Origin: Ferroglobus sp.
GTDB lineage: Archaea; Halobacteriota; Archaeoglobi; Archaeoglobales; Archaeoglobaceae
DNA: 5,609 nt
Direction: 5' to 3'
Assembly (NCBI GenBank): GCA_015520115.1
Contig: WAQS01000157.1
Span: forward strand, 1-5,609
Under the pieces are notes generated by a model that saw only the letters and a list, made by a program, of their open reading frames with translations, was not told the DNA's origin and ran no database searches. Position 1 is the first letter of the stretch, and each line of letters starts with the position of its first letter. This document shows positions 1 to 5,342 of the stretch, one piece after another. Both the position numbers and the translations under genes were made by a program.

Positions 1-2
1 AG

Positions 3-113
3 CCTAAGGTAATTCTCGAAGACTTCACTGGCTTGGGAATAGAATCAGATGTGCTTATCAGAGAAAAGCCCGAAGTTCTTGACAGCATATCCACAGAACT
101 CGTGGAATGTTGA
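3..113 (+). CDS. C-terminal end of an unidentified protein (5' part outside window)
   Basis: An open frame enters from the left edge and runs 36 codons to a TGA at 111-113. The visible residues begin PKVILEDFTGLGIESDVL and end STELVEC. I do not recognise the family and assign no function. The case for coding is statistical: about 25 of the 36 codons start with a purine, and the codons (GAA, AAG, ATA, AGA, CTC) match those of the confident genes downstream. The opposite strand read in register has an early stop and a weaker purine bias. No motif, membrane segment or metal site is visible in this tail. The same frame stays open from the TGA to a TAA near 223-225, but that stretch is rich in Cys, Arg and Ser and does not look like protein, so I read the TGA as a true stop. 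The protein ends about 240 bases before the promoter of the next gene. Confidence 0.55.
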   Translation, partial: PKVILEDFTGLGIESDVLIREKPEVLDSISTELVEC

Positions 114-171
114 TCTGGTGAGCTACGAGCACGAATTGGTTGCAGGGAAGATTTCGTTTTTTACAGTATTT

Positions 172-294
172 TTAGCGATCTTCCTCGTCGAAGAAGTTTG
201 GATGTATGTTGCTATACCAAGAATTTTTAATTTCAATAAAAACTCTCTCCCTCTCAAAGAGATTAAGCTCTTCCACTAACTCTTTCAGCTTCAT
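172..294 (-). CDS. Possible small protein, 40 aa, function unknown (low confidence)
   Basis: An ATG at 294 (minus strand) opens 40 codons ending at a TAA at 172-174. The product is charged and starts MKLKELVEELNLFERERV, then continues with an IEIKNSWYSN segment and an acidic end. It could form a short amphipathic helix followed by a strand. The frame extends upstream to a GTG at 345, which would give 57 residues. About 26 of 40 codons start with a purine, which is compatible with coding. Against it, no Shine-Dalgarno site precedes either start, the only TATA-like stretch (AAAATATTA, around 309-317) is rather close to the ATG, and two other frames over the same bases are also open. It could be a real micro-protein, the remnant of a decayed gene, or chance. 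It faces the plus-strand gene that ends at 113 and diverges from the aldolase gene. Confidence 0.3.
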   Translation of the reverse strand: MKLKELVEELNLFERERVFIEIKNSWYSNIHPNFFDEEDR

Positions 295-351
295 CAAAAT
301 TGGTTGAATAATATTTTGGAAAGGTAAAGTTTGCGGGTTTAGCACTCATTA

Positions 352-368
352 CGAAAACTTTTTATATA
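352..368 (+). promoter_or_regulatory. Archaeal BRE/TATA promoter of the aldolase gene
   Basis: CGAAAACT (352-359) is a near-consensus transcription factor B recognition element, followed directly by TTTATATA (361-368), a near-perfect archaeal TATA box. Transcription should begin about 25 bases beyond the TATA centre, near 388-392. That gives a leader of roughly 20-25 bases before the ATG at 413. The leader contains the ribosome binding site and no obvious attenuator. This is the strongest promoter-like element in the window. Confidence 0.8.
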
Positions 369-402
369 CTTTGCTATTTTGAGACTTAGTGACAAAGTAA
401 CA

Positions 403-411
403 AGGTGGTGG
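403..411 (+). promoter_or_regulatory. Ribosome binding site of the aldolase gene
   Basis: AGGTGGTGG lies immediately upstream of the ATG at 413 and contains the AGGTG core that pairs with the archaeal 16S 3' end. It supports 413 as the start. No other in-frame start codon lies between the predicted transcription start and this ATG. Confidence 0.65.
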
Positions 412-412
412 A

Positions 413-1219
413 ATGAGTGGCGTTATAGGGAAAAGAATAAGGATCGAGAGAGTGATAAATAGAGAGAACGGAAACACGGTAATAGTTCCGATGGATCACG
501 GTGTTTCTTTGGGACCGATTCACGGACTGATAGACATTGCAAGTACGATAAACGAGGTTGCTGAAGGAGGAGCTAATGCGGTCGTTGTTCACAAAGGCAT
601 AGTGCCGATAGGTCATCGGGGCTACGGAAAAGATATCGGACTGATTCTCCATCTTTCCGCATCAACGAAGCTATCTCCAGATCCGAACAACAAAGTTCTC
701 GTGGCTACTGTAGAAGAAGCTATAAAGCTTGGAGCTGATGCTGTTAGTGTTCACGTGAACGTTGGGAGTGAAACGGAAGCGAATCAGCTTGAAAAACTTG
801 GGAAAATTGCGAAAGAGTGTGCTGAATGGGGAATGCCCTTGCTCGCTATGATGTACCCGAGGGGGAATGGGATCAATCAGTTCGATGAGAAAGCAGTGAG
901 TTTGGCAGCGAGAGTTGGTGCTGAGCTTGGAGCGGATATAGTCAAAACAAACTTTACTGGGAGCGTTGAAAGCTTCAAAAAAGTGACAGAAGGTTGTCCG
1001 GTGCCAGTCGTTGTGGCTGGAGGGGAGAAGATGGACTCCCCCGAAGATATCCTTAGGATGGTCGAGATGGCTATGGATGCTGGAGCGAGAGGGGTGGCTA
1101 TAGGAAGGAACATTTTCCAAGCTGAGAACCCAAAGAAAATGACGAAAGCTATAGCTATGATAGTCCACGAAAACGCCACTCATAAGGAAGCTCTGGAGTA
1201 CCTAAAATCGGAAGAGTAG
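413..1219 (+). CDS. 2-amino-3,7-dideoxy-D-threo-hept-6-ulosonate (ADH) synthase, class I aldolase family
   Basis: This 268-residue protein is a DeoC/FbaB-type (beta/alpha)8 class I aldolase. It closely resembles, from memory, the Methanocaldococcus jannaschii MJ0400 product. That enzyme condenses L-aspartate semialdehyde with 6-deoxy-5-ketofructose 1-phosphate to make ADH, the first step of the alternative archaeal route to 3-dehydroquinate and aromatic amino acids. Visible motifs are [10 protein letters not shown] with Asp28 and His29, VHKGI then GHRGYGKD near 60-74, AMMYPRG with Tyr148, and [11 protein letters not shown] with Lys178, the expected Schiff-base lysine. The Tyr-to-Lys spacing of 30 is one less than I recall for MJ0400 (153 and 184). 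The C-terminal VAGG and [12 protein letters not shown] segments are the phosphate-binding loops. Length is normal for the family, and the protein should be cytoplasmic. The main alternative is the sister archaeal fructose-1,6-bisphosphate aldolase group, which shares these motifs; the N-terminal and DHG-region matches favour ADH synthase. It appears monocistronic, with its own promoter. Confidence 0.85.
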   Translation: MSGVIGKRIRIERVINRENGNTVIVPMDHGVSLGPIHGLIDIASTINEVAEGGANAVVVHKGIVPIGHRGYGKDIGLILHLSASTKLSPDPNNKVLVATVEEAIKLGADAVSVHVNVGSETEANQLEKLGKIAKECAEWGMPLLAMMYPRGNGINQFDEKAVSLAARVGAELGADIVKTNFTGSVESFKKVTEGCPVPVVVAGGEKMDSPEDILRMVEMAMDAGARGVAIGRNIFQAENPKKMTKAIAMIVHENATHKEALEYLKSEE

Positions 1220-1229
1220 AGCAGAAGCG

Positions 1230-1250
1230 TTTCTTGTTTATTTTTAAACA
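1230..1250 (+). terminator. T-rich tract with short inverted repeat after the aldolase gene
   Basis: The bases after the aldolase stop (1217-1219) contain TTTCTTG and then TGTTTATTTTTAAACA (1235-1250). The latter has a 6-bp inverted repeat (TGTTTA / TAAACA) around a TTTT loop. Archaeal RNA polymerase commonly stops on oligo-T stretches, so this could end the aldolase transcript before the fwd promoter. The AT-only-plus-one-G stem is weak as RNA structure. The same palindrome could instead be a protein-binding site. Confidence 0.4.
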
Positions 1251-1270
1251 TTTCGAATCGCATAGCAGCT

Positions 1271-1286
1271 GATTAAAATAGTAATC
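1271..1286. repeat. Inverted repeat immediately upstream of the fwd TATA box
   Basis: GATTA (1271-1275) and TAATC (1282-1286) form a perfect 5-bp inverted repeat around a 6-base spacer. It ends 1 base before the TATA box at 1288, so it overlaps where the transcription factor B element would lie. It may be a regulator half-site pair, but a repeat this short in AT-rich DNA can arise by chance. Confidence 0.3.
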
Positions 1287-1287
1287 G

Positions 1288-1296
1288 TTAAATATA
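1288..1296 (+). promoter_or_regulatory. Probable TATA box of the fwdDBAC operon
   Basis: TTAAATATA fits the archaeal TATA pattern. Its centre (about 1292) predicts a transcription start near 1315-1320, giving a very short leader of about 11-16 bases before the ATG at 1331. The upstream BRE (AATCG) is not a strong match. TTAAAATA at 1273-1280 is a weaker alternative. Confidence 0.55.
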
Positions 1297-1319
1297 GCCG
1301 AACAGAGTTATTAAAAGAC

Positions 1320-1325
1320 GGTGAT
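1320..1325 (+). promoter_or_regulatory. Ribosome binding site of fwdD
   Basis: GGTGAT matches the archaeal anti-Shine-Dalgarno sequence and sits 5 bases before the ATG at 1331, supporting that start. It lies almost at the predicted 5' end of the transcript. Confidence 0.6.
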
Positions 1326-1330
1326 CTGTT

Positions 1331-1702
1331 ATGCCCATTGAAGTGGAGATTATAACCGGCAGAACGATTGATCAAGGTAAGACAGTTGAGGAAAAGTTAA
1401 CAGAGGAGTACTTCAAAGCCGTAAGCTACTGCGAGTTAAACGAGGAAGATTTCAGATCTCTCGGCTTGAAGGAAGGCGATAGGGTAAAAATCAAGACGGA
1501 GTTCGGCGAAGTGGTCGTTTTTGCAAAAGTTGGAAGCGTTCCGAAAGGCGTGGTTTTCATTCCGATAGGTCCCTATGCGAACCAAATTACCAGCGACGAT
1601 ACGGATGGGACGGGAATGCCCCTTTTTAAAGGTGTTAAAGGGGTAGTTGAGAGGACTGAGGAGAATGTGAAGTCTATAAAAGAGATTTTAGGGGTGGAGT
1701 AA
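1331..1702 (+). CDS. fwdD: Formylmethanofuran dehydrogenase subunit D (molybdopterin-dinucleotide-binding)
   Basis: This 123-residue protein matches FwdD/FmdD, the small subunit that corresponds to the C-terminal molybdopterin-dinucleotide-binding domain of larger formate dehydrogenases and nitrate reductases. It packs against FwdB and helps bind the two pterin dinucleotides holding Mo or W. The double-psi beta-barrel signature is clear: NEEDFRSLGLKEGDRVKI at about 37-54, then a strand VVVFAKV, then the highly conserved IPIGPYANQITSDDTDGTGMP at about 77-97, where the Gly, Asn and Thr residues are expected to touch the cofactor. FKGV follows at 99-102. The length is typical for the separate-subunit form. 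It is the first gene of the operon, and its TAA is immediately followed by the fwdB ATG. The protein should be cytoplasmic and soluble. I see nothing missing. Whether the metal is Mo or W (fmd versus fwd) cannot be decided from sequence; I use fwd by convention. Confidence 0.93.
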   Translation: MPIEVEIITGRTIDQGKTVEEKLTEEYFKAVSYCELNEEDFRSLGLKEGDRVKIKTEFGEVVVFAKVGSVPKGVVFIPIGPYANQITSDDTDGTGMPLFKGVKGVVERTEENVKSIKEILGVE

Positions 1703-2950
1703 ATGGAAAACGTTGTCTGTACTTTTTGCGGAAGCGTTTGTGACGACGGTGTATTTGAGGATGGAGATGTAAGAAAGCTTTGCGCCCTCGGGAAGTCCAA
1801 GTTTTCAAAAAAAGAGAGGATTAAAGCCCCGATGATTGATGGCAAAGAAGTTAGTTACGAAGAGGCGATTGAAAAAGCAGCTGAGATTCTCGTTGAAGCC
1901 AAAAGACCCCTTCTTTACGGATGGGCGTCTACCGTGAACGAAGCTATAAGACTCGGAGTTCTTATTGCCGAAAAAGTTGGTGGAATTTACGATCAGTGCG
2001 CGAGCGTCTGTCATGCTCCGGGAACGTTGGCTTTGATAGAGGAAGGTGTTCCCGGTGGAACTCTCGGTTCGGTAAAGAATAGGGCGGATGTCGTTATTTT
2101 CTGGGGAGCAAATCCGGTTGAAGCTCATCCAAGACATCCAACGAGATACAGCGTTATGGCTAAGGGCCTCCTCATCAAAGATAGAAAGAACAGGAAGGTT
2201 GTTGTGATTGATGTTAGAGAAACGAAAACTGCAAAACTTGCTGATATCTTCGTTCAGATAAAGCCGGGTTACGATTATGCGATCATCTCTGCTTTGAGAG
2301 CGATCGTAAAAGGAGAAAAAATCGAAGCTGATGAGGTTGGAGGAGTGCCCGTAGAAAAACTCTACGAACTTGCTGAATTGATGATGAATGCGAAGTATGG
2401 TGTCATATTTTACGGGTTGGGAGTCACTCAGTCGAGGGGAAGAGATAGAAATGTTGAAAACGCTATTAAATTGGTTCAGCAGCTTAACAGAAAAACGAGA
2501 TGGGTAATCTGGCCAATGAGAGGACACTACAACGTTGTTGGGGCTGGAGAGGTCCCAGCATGGGAAGTCGGCTATCAGTTTGCAATAGACTTTAGCAGAG
2601 GCTACCCAAGATTTTCTCCAGCCGAATTCACGGCAGTGGAAGCTTTAGTTAGAAGAGATTGCGATGCAGCATTAATAATAGCAAGCGATCCAGCGGCTCA
2701 TTTTCCAAGGAAAGCGGTAGAGCACCTCAAAAAGATTCCCGTGATTCAAATCGACCCCCATCCGAACTTGACGACTCTTCTTTCGAACGTTGTAATTCCC
2801 TCAGCCATAGCTGGACTCGAAGCCGAAGGTTCCGTTTACAGAATGGACGGAATCGTGCTTAGAGTCAAGAAGCTCGTTGAAACTGAATACTGGAGCGATG
2901 TTCAGATTTTGGAGAAGATGTATGAGGAAGTTGTTAAAAAAGTAGGGTGA
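1703..2950 (+). CDS. fwdB: Formylmethanofuran dehydrogenase subunit B (Mo/W catalytic subunit)
   Basis: This 415-residue protein is the formate-dehydrogenase-like catalytic subunit, which reduces CO2 to formate (or the reverse) at a Mo/W-bis(pterin) centre. The N-terminus carries a four-cysteine [4Fe-4S] site at Cys6, Cys9, Cys13 and Cys27. The metal-ligand segment is DQCASVCHAPG, with Cys103 and His104, and the catalytic arginine is Arg273 in WPMRGHYN. In the Methanothermobacter wolfeii structure the equivalents, as I recall, are Cys118, His119 and Arg288, a constant offset of 15, so the active site looks complete. The codon for Cys103 is TGT, so this is the cysteine and not the selenocysteine form. 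FWGANPVEAHPRHPTR near 134-149 and the C-terminal ASDPAAHFP and IDPHPN segments are typical pterin-binding regions. FwdB starts directly after the fwdD stop, with a partial Shine-Dalgarno (GGGGTGGAG, 1691-1699) inside fwdD. Its length is close to the family norm. Confidence 0.95.
   Translation: MENVVCTFCGSVCDDGVFEDGDVRKLCALGKSKFSKKERIKAPMIDGKEVSYEEAIEKAAEILVEAKRPLLYGWASTVNEAIRLGVLIAEKVGGIYDQCASVCHAPGTLALIEEGVPGGTLGSVKNRADVVIFWGANPVEAHPRHPTRYSVMAKGLLIKDRKNRKVVVIDVRETKTAKLADIFVQIKPGYDYAIISALRAIVKGEKIEADEVGGVPVEKLYELAELMMNAKYGVIFYGLGVTQSRGRDRNVENAIKLVQQLNRKTRWVIWPMRGHYNVVGAGEVPAWEVGYQFAIDFSRGYPRFSPAEFTAVEALVRRDCDAALIIASDPAAHFPRKAVEHLKKIPVIQIDPHPNLTTLLSNVVIPSAIAGLEAEGSVYRMDGIVLRVKKLVETEYWSDVQILEKMYEEVVKKVG
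2944..2950 (+). promoter_or_regulatory. Ribosome binding site that sets the fwdA start
   Basis: AGGGTGA overlaps the end of fwdB and lies 5 bases before the ATG at 2956. It supports that ATG over the in-frame GTG at 2947, which would lie inside the binding site itself. Confidence 0.65.
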
Positions 2951-2955
2951 TTTTC

Positions 2956-4638
2956 ATGCTTTGGATTAAGAACGGTATTGTTATCGATCCGAAAAACGGG
3001 ATCGAAGGAGAAAAAATGGATATTTTCGTTAAAGAGGGGAAGATCGTTGAGGAGAGTGAAGTAAAAAAGGAGGAGTGCAAGGTAATAGATGCTTCCAACA
3101 AGCTTGTCGTTGCTGGCGGAGTTGAAATGCATTCTCACATAGCTGGAAGCAAGATCAACACCGGCAGATCAATGAGACCTGAAGAGATGAGAGTTGTCAG
3201 AAACGTGGCTGGTAAGTTTAGGGCTGTTGTAGGAAGGGTTCTTTTAACAGCTCCGGGAATCGGTTATGAGTACGCAAAAATGGGTTACACAACAGCTGTT
3301 GAAGCTGCTTCACCACCTATCGGAAGTCCCCACACCCACGAAGAACTTGACGCCATACCGATCTTGGATAAAGCCGCCTTACCCGTTTTCGGAAACTGGC
3401 ACTTCGTTTTCAAGTTCGTCTCAGAAAAAGATCAGGAAAAGCTTCAGGCTTTCATAGCTTGGGCTATCGAGAGAACGAAGGGGTACGGCGTGAAAATCGT
3501 TAACCCCGGTGGAGTTGAGAAGTGGATGTACGGAAGCAACGTCAGAACGCTCGATGACGAAGTTCCAATTTACGGAGTCACTCCGAGGGAGATAATTACT
3601 GAAGTTGTCAAAGCTAACGAAGCTTTAAACTTACCCCACTGCGTCCACATCCACTGCAACAATTTAGGAGTTCCGGGCAACTACGAGACGACGATAGAGA
3701 CGATGAAACTCGTTTCTGGAATGAAAAACGAAAATAGACCCGTTTTACATGTAACCCACGTTCAGTTCAACGCCTATGCCGGAAGCAGCTGGAGAGATGT
3801 TTCAAGCGGAGCTGAGGAGATAGCGAAGTACGTCAACAAAGCTGACAACATCACGATAGACATGGGTCAGCCGATATTCGGACACGCTACAGCCATGACC
3901 GGAGATGCTCCCTTCCAGTTCACCCTTCACAAGTTAATCGGAGCGAGGTGGAGCAACAAAGATACGGAAATTGAAGGTGGAGCCGGGATAGTCCCGATAG
4001 TTTACCTGCCGAAGAATCCCGTCCACGCTTTGCAGTGGGCTATTGGTTTGGAGTTGGGATTACTGATAGACAGCGATAAAGTCGTGATCTCCACTGACTG
4101 GCCAAACGGAGGACCTTTCACAGAGTATCCATATATAATGGCGATGTTGATGAGCAAGAGAATGAGAGAAAAGGAGCTTGAGAGAGTAAGCCCCTACGTG
4201 CAGAAAGCTTCAAGTTTACCGGCTATAGATACCGAAAAAACGCTCTACGAGGTTATAAAGATGAGCAGAAGCTTGCCCGCCAAGATCCTCGGAATGGAGA
4301 ATAAAGGTCACCTTGGAGTTGGAGCCGACGCTGACATAGCCATATACAACATAAACCCGAACGAAGTTGATCCATCTGCGGAGTACGATCTCGTAAACAA
4401 AGCGTTCAGAAAACCTGCTTACACGATTAAAGATGGTGAGATCGTCGTAAAAGATGGAGAACTTGTTGCAGAGACGTGGGGAAGAACTTTCTGGGTGGAT
4501 GCGACGAAGAAGGTTAGCATGGAAGCTATCGAAGCGGATCTCGACGAGTACTTCCAGAACTACTACACGGTCGAGAGGATAAACTTCGGAGTTGATGAAA
4601 GGTGGGTTAAGAAGCCCGCAAGATTGGAGGTGAGCTGA
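2956..4638 (+). CDS. fwdA: Formylmethanofuran dehydrogenase subunit A (dinuclear-metal amidohydrolase)
   Basis: This 560-residue protein belongs to the dihydroorotase/urease-like amidohydrolase superfamily. FwdA takes formate delivered from the FwdB site through an internal tunnel and condenses it with methanofuran, or hydrolyses formyl-methanofuran in the oxidative direction. Expected ligands of the two-metal site are visible: His59-x-His61 in VEMHSHIAG, a probable carboxylated Lys180 in GVKIVNPGG, His228/His231/His233 in LPHCVHIHC, His265/His268 in LHVTHVQ, and Asp381 in ISTDWPNGG. Lys180 and Asp381 lie close to Lys178 and Asp385 of the M. wolfeii enzyme as I recall it. The C-terminal LGVGADADIAIYNINP segment returns to the small beta-domain typical of the superfamily. 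I prefer the ATG at 2956 (MLWIKNGIVIDP) over the GTG at 2947, because FwdA proteins usually begin just before this strand and the Shine-Dalgarno fits. Length is normal. The stop overlaps the fwdC start by one base. Confidence 0.95.
   Translation: MLWIKNGIVIDPKNGIEGEKMDIFVKEGKIVEESEVKKEECKVIDASNKLVVAGGVEMHSHIAGSKINTGRSMRPEEMRVVRNVAGKFRAVVGRVLLTAPGIGYEYAKMGYTTAVEAASPPIGSPHTHEELDAIPILDKAALPVFGNWHFVFKFVSEKDQEKLQAFIAWAIERTKGYGVKIVNPGGVEKWMYGSNVRTLDDEVPIYGVTPREIITEVVKANEALNLPHCVHIHCNNLGVPGNYETTIETMKLVSGMKNENRPVLHVTHVQFNAYAGSSWRDVSSGAEEIAKYVNKADNITIDMGQPIFGHATAMTGDAPFQFTLHKLIGARWSNKDTEIEGGAGIVPIVYLPKNPVHALQWAIGLELGLLIDSDKVVISTDWPNGGPFTEYPYIMAMLMSKRMREKELERVSPYVQKASSLPAIDTEKTLYEVIKMSRSLPAKILGMENKGHLGVGADADIAIYNINPNEVDPSAEYDLVNKAFRKPAYTIKDGEIVVKDGELVAETWGRTFWVDATKKVSMEAIEADLDEYFQNYYTVERINFGVDERWVKKPARLEVS
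4626..4633 (+). promoter_or_regulatory. Consensus Shine-Dalgarno of fwdC
   Basis: GGAGGTGA is a full match to the archaeal anti-Shine-Dalgarno sequence. It is embedded in the last codons of fwdA, 4 bases before the ATG at 4638. It is the strongest ribosome binding site in the window and suggests fwdC can be loaded independently as well as by termination-reinitiation at the overlapping TGATG. Confidence 0.75.
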
Positions 4639-5342
4639 TGCTAATTTTAAAGCCTAAGAAGGACTTTGAAGTTAGCGTAGAGGCAGAAATTACTCCAGAT
4701 TTGGCTGAGAAGAGCGAAGAGGAAATTAAGAACTTTGAAGTTTGGTACGGAAAGTACAAGGTCAAGCTTGGAGAGCTTTTCGAGATTAAAAAGGAGGGAG
4801 ATGAGAAAAAGCTCATCCTTGACGGAGATTTTTCCAGAGTAAAGTGGATCGGTAGAGGAATGACTGAAGGAGAGATCGTTGTAAAGGGTAACGTTGGTGC
4901 CCACTGCGGAGCGTTCATGTCCGGAGGAAAAATTGTTGTCGAAGGAAACGCTGACGACTGGCTCGGAGCTGAGATGAGTGGTGGGGAAATTGTCGTAAAA
5001 GGAAATGCAAGAAACCTCGTTGGTTGTGCATACTACGGAGATCTTGAAGGAATGAAGGGTGGGAAAATTCTAATTGAGGGAAACGCCGGAAACTACATAG
5101 GAGAAAAAATGGTTGGAGGAGAGATAGAGATTAAGGGTAACGCTGGAGACTTCATAGGGACGGAGATGAAAAACGGAACGATAATCGTTCATGGAGACTG
5201 CGGCTTCGTTGGAGGAGATATGAAAGGTGGGACTATAAAAATCGGAGGAAAGTTCGATCTGCTTCCAAGCTTCAAAAAGGCTGAAGATGGATGGATAGGG
5301 GACGTGAACGTTGGAGGAGAAGGCAAGATAGTTAAAATTTAA
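4638..5342 (+). CDS. fwdC: Formylmethanofuran dehydrogenase subunit C (beta-helix scaffold)
   Basis: This 234-residue protein is FwdC, homologous to the C-terminal GXGXG beta-helix domain of glutamate synthase. It has no known catalytic centre and acts as a scaffold next to FwdA and FwdB in the complex. The N-terminal 70 residues or so are a charged mixed region with an ITPDLAEKSEEEI stretch. From residue 75 to about 205 there are seven tandem turns of the form M-x-G-G-x-I-x-V-x-G-N-A-x-x-x-x-G, with the leading Met at 75, 94, 113, 139, 158, 177 and 195. The period is 19 except between turns 3 and 4 (26), where GCAYYGDLEG is inserted, and the last gap (18). The insertion appears typical of the family. 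The protein is a little shorter than the roughly 260-270 residues I recall for methanogen FwdC. It is the last operon gene and overlaps fwdA by one base (TGATG). Confidence 0.93.
   Translation: MLILKPKKDFEVSVEAEITPDLAEKSEEEIKNFEVWYGKYKVKLGELFEIKKEGDEKKLILDGDFSRVKWIGRGMTEGEIVVKGNVGAHCGAFMSGGKIVVEGNADDWLGAEMSGGEIVVKGNARNLVGCAYYGDLEGMKGGKILIEGNAGNYIGEKMVGGEIEIKGNAGDFIGTEMKNGTIIVHGDCGFVGGDMKGGTIKIGGKFDLLPSFKKAEDGWIGDVNVGGEGKIVKI
4860..5252 (+). repeat. Coding tandem repeat: seven beta-helix turns in FwdC
   Basis: The DNA carries seven degenerate units of about 57 bases, each rich in GGAGGA/GGAAAC-like stretches, encoding the G-G-x-I-x-V-x-G-N-A turns of FwdC. The repeat is at protein level; the units have diverged in nucleotide sequence. 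It is a family feature and not a microsatellite. Confidence 0.75.

Noticed and set aside
111..225. TGA at 111-113 as a selenocysteine codon with read-through to about 225
   Set aside because: The downstream translation is Cys/Arg/Ser-rich and not protein-like, there is no visible SECIS-like hairpin, and the clear candidate for selenocysteine here (FwdB) uses Cys.
49..279. Plus-strand 76-codon open frame with a hydrophobic middle
   Set aside because: It is codon-aligned antisense to the charged minus-strand frame at 172-294, overlaps the left-edge gene tail, and lacks a ribosome binding site. Its Leu/Phe-rich character is what antisense of Glu/Lys codons produces.
391..412. Short direct repeat ACAAAG/ACAAGG in the aldolase leader as a regulatory element
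   Set aside because: It is too short to separate from chance, and the leader is already explained by the ribosome binding site.
671..1183. Minus-strand 170-codon open frame
   Set aside because: It lies wholly inside the well-supported aldolase gene and its product is rich in Ser, His and Phe with no family resemblance.
1805..2527. Minus-strand 240-codon open frame
   Set aside because: It is antisense to fwdB, whose catalytic motifs are clear. The Ser/Asn/Phe-rich translation is typical of a shadow frame.
4647..4904. Minus-strand frames over the fwdC 5' half
   Set aside because: They are shadows of the FwdC coding sequence, with low-complexity Ser/Leu/Phe products and no start signals.
4860..5252. 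GGAGGA-rich repeated units as a possible CRISPR or DNA repeat array
   Set aside because: The units are degenerate, lack unique spacers and are explained by the FwdC beta-helix turns.
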